Shown piece by piece: positions 4,949-6,618 of a DNA stretch of 6,618 nucleotides. A model generated the notes under the pieces. The model ran no database searches and was not told where the DNA came from. It saw only the letters and a list, made by a program, of their open reading frames with translations. The position numbers and the translations under genes are program-made. Positions within the stretch are counted from its first letter, which is position 1. Each line of letters begins with the position of its first letter. The stretch comes from an uncultured Clostridium sp. (GTDB taxonomy: Bacteria > Bacillota > Clostridia > Clostridiales > Clostridiaceae), in contig CAKVNP010000126.1 of assembly GCA_934777095.1 (NCBI GenBank), forward strand, positions 1 through 6,618, written 5' to 3'.

Positions 4949-6618
4949 ATGAGTATTAATATAAGTAAAGAAAATAATAAATTTCATTTAGAAACTAAAA
5001 ACACTTCATATATATTTGGGGTGGATAATCAAGGATTAATCAGACATTTATTTTGGGGAAACAGAGTTACTGATGTTGATGATTTTGATTTAGTAGAATT
5101 ATCAGAAGTTTCAACAAATGATCCAGTCTTTGAAATTACACCTGAAGAATATCCAGTACATGGAGGATTAAGATATAAAGAAACTTGTTTAAAGGTTAAT
5201 TTTGCTGATAAAACAAGAGAATTAGTTTATAAATATGAAGGTTATGAAATTAAGGGAAATGAATTAGTAATTAATTTAAAAGATAATCATTATGATTTTA
5301 ATATTTCTCTTCATTATTTAGTTCATGAAGAAGAAGATTTAATTGAAAGATGGGCAACAGTAAAGAATAATACTGATGAAGTAATAGAAATTGAAAAGAT
5401 TCATAGTGGTCAATTCCACATTCCATATGCAGGATTAAATTTCTCTAATACTCACGGGCACTGGGGTGCTGAGCAGCAAAAGTTTACTCAAAAGCTTAGC
5501 TATGGAAAGATTGTGATAGAAAATAGAAGAGGAATTTCTTCTCATAATCATAGTCCTTATTTTATCTTAGATAAGGATGCAACAGAAACTACAGGTGAAG
5601 TATTCTTTGGAGCTTTAAGATTAACAGGAAACTTTAGCGGGGTAGTTGAACAGACACAATATGGTGATACATTAGTACAAATGGGAATAAATCCTTTTGA
5701 TTTTTCATTAAATTTAATGCCAGGTGAAGAATTTACTGCACCTGCAATATTAATTGGATATAGCAATTCAGGTTTTGAAACTATGTCTCATAACTTAAAT
5801 GAATTTGCTCAGAATCATATTTTAAGAGAAGGATTAAGACCAATTTTATATAATTCATGGGAAGCTACAGAATTTAAAGTAAGCTGTGACGAACAAATTA
5901 AATTAGCAAGAAAAGCTAAGGAAATTGGTGCAGAGTTATTTGTAGTAGATGATGGATGGTTTGGACAAAGAAATTCTATCAATAATGGATTAGGTGACTG
6001 GTATGTAAATGAAGAAAAGTTCCCTAATGGATTAAAACCGTTAATAGATGAAGTTAAATCTTTAGATATGATGTTTGGAATATGGGTTGAGCCTGAAATG
6101 GTAAATCCAGCAGCTGATTTATTTAAAGAGCATCCAGAATGGATCTATCATTATGATACAAGAGTAAGTGATACCTCAAGAGGACAATATGTATTAAATC
6201 TAACAAAGAAAGAAGTAAAAGATTTTGTATATAATATGCTAGATAATTTATTATCATCTTATGAGATAAATTATATTAAGTGGGATGCGAATAGACCTAT
6301 TTCTCAAGCATCTATTGAAAAAGATATCTGGTATAAACATATACAAGCAGTATATGATATTGTTAAAGAGGTAAAGAAAAAACATCCTAATGTTTTATTT
6401 GAAGCATGTGCATCTGGTGGCGGAAGAATTGACTACGGAATATTAGGTGTTTTTGATGATTTCTGGACAAGCGACAATACAGATGCTTATGATAGATTAA
6501 AGATTCAAGATACTTATTCATATATTTATCCAATAAAAGCAATGAGAGCATGGGTTACAGATTGTCCTAACTTCTTATCTCAAAGGGTTATTCCAATGAA
6601 GTTTAGATACCATAGTGC
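4949..6618 (+). CDS. Alpha-galactosidase, glycoside hydrolase family 36 (3' end outside window)
   Basis: An open frame from ATG 4949 to the window end gives 556 residues without a stop. GGGAGG (4938-4943) lies 5 nt before the start. Bacterial GH36 enzymes of this type are about 730 aa, so roughly 175 residues are missing. The N-terminal 300 or so residues form the beta-sandwich domain. The catalytic barrel then begins at WEATEF (W304), followed by VVDDGWFG (D334, D335), GDWYVNEEKFPNGLKPL, GIWVEPEMVNP, YIKWDANRP (D446, expected nucleophile), CASGGGRIDYG and TSDNTDAYDRLKIQ (D509, expected acid/base). All catalytic motifs are intact. The enzyme releases terminal alpha-linked galactose from melibiose, raffinose or stachyose. 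It has no signal peptide, so it acts in the cytoplasm on imported sugars. Control is probably by the neighbouring LacI-type repressor and by CcpA. Names such as melA, rafA, aga or galA are all used for such genes, so I give no symbol. Confidence 0.95.
   Translation, partial: MSINISKENNKFHLETKNTSYIFGVDNQGLIRHLFWGNRVTDVDDFDLVELSEVSTNDPVFEITPEEYPVHGGLRYKETCLKVNFADKTRELVYKYEGYEIKGNELVINLKDNHYDFNISLHYLVHEEEDLIERWATVKNNTDEVIEIEKIHSGQFHIPYAGLNFSNTHGHWGAEQQKFTQKLSYGKIVIENRRGISSHNHSPYFILDKDATETTGEVFFGALRLTGNFSGVVEQTQYGDTLVQMGINPFDFSLNLMPGEEFTAPAILIGYSNSGFETMSHNLNEFAQNHILREGLRPILYNSWEATEFKVSCDEQIKLARKAKEIGAELFVVDDGWFGQRNSINNGLGDWYVNEEKFPNGLKPLIDEVKSLDMMFGIWVEPEMVNPAADLFKEHPEWIYHYDTRVSDTSRGQYVLNLTKKEVKDFVYNMLDNLLSSYEINYIKWDANRPISQASIEKDIWYKHIQAVYDIVKEVKKKHPNVLFEACASGGGRIDYGILGVFDDFWTSDNTDAYDRLKIQDTYSYIYPIKAMRAWVTDCPNFLSQRVIPMKFRYHS

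Noticed and set aside
5557..5766. Open frame of 69 codons on the minus strand
   Set aside because: It is antisense to the beta-sandwich region of the alpha-galactosidase, with no independent support.

Overview
The window looks like chromosomal DNA from a low-GC Gram-positive bacterium of the Clostridium type. It is strongly AT-rich, favours A/T-ending codons (AGA for Arg, TTA for Leu, ATA for Ile), has strong AGGAGG-type ribosome binding sites with several TTG starts, and the proteins are clostridial in character. Species cannot be named from this sequence alone. There is no sign of a mobile element, CRISPR array, tRNA or rRNA.

Layout. (1) Bases 1-184: the last 46 codons of ribosomal protein L20 (rplT) and a clear intrinsic terminator that closes that operon. 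(2) Bases 266-2903: three plus-strand genes. They are a 375-aa protein with a C-terminal cysteine-rich DUF116-type domain, a 259-aa PHP-fold metallohydrolase, and a 158-aa membrane protein resembling the DUF3592 group. The gaps (146 and 107 nt) show no convincing terminator, so partial co-transcription is possible, but no shared pathway is evident. (3) Bases 2905-3706, minus strand: an exported NodB-type polysaccharide deacetylase with its own promoter. It converges on the membrane-protein gene, with one base between the two stop codons. (4) Bases 3767-6618, plus strand: an alpha-galactoside utilisation locus. A LacI-family repressor of the GalR/EbgR type ends in an intrinsic terminator. It is followed by a dense control region and a family 36 alpha-galactosidase that runs off the window.

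How the last locus probably works. The 125 bp before the alpha-galactosidase hold a sigma-A-type promoter, two 9-bp palindromes (TTTAGTAAA and TTTACTAAA) centred 21 bp apart on either side of the -35 box, and a near-consensus cre site at the expected transcription start. The simplest reading is specific repression by the adjacent LacI-type protein, relieved by a galactoside-derived sugar, plus CcpA catabolite repression. The enzyme has no signal peptide, so its substrate must be imported by a transporter encoded elsewhere.

I did not find a clearly new biological system. The points most worth a second look are the paired operator, the two-codon start-stop ORF holding the best ribosome site in front of the 158-aa membrane protein, and the uncharacterised DUF116 protein. 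The longest gene-free stretches are 3649-3806 and 1394-1536, so no gap exceeds 300 bases.
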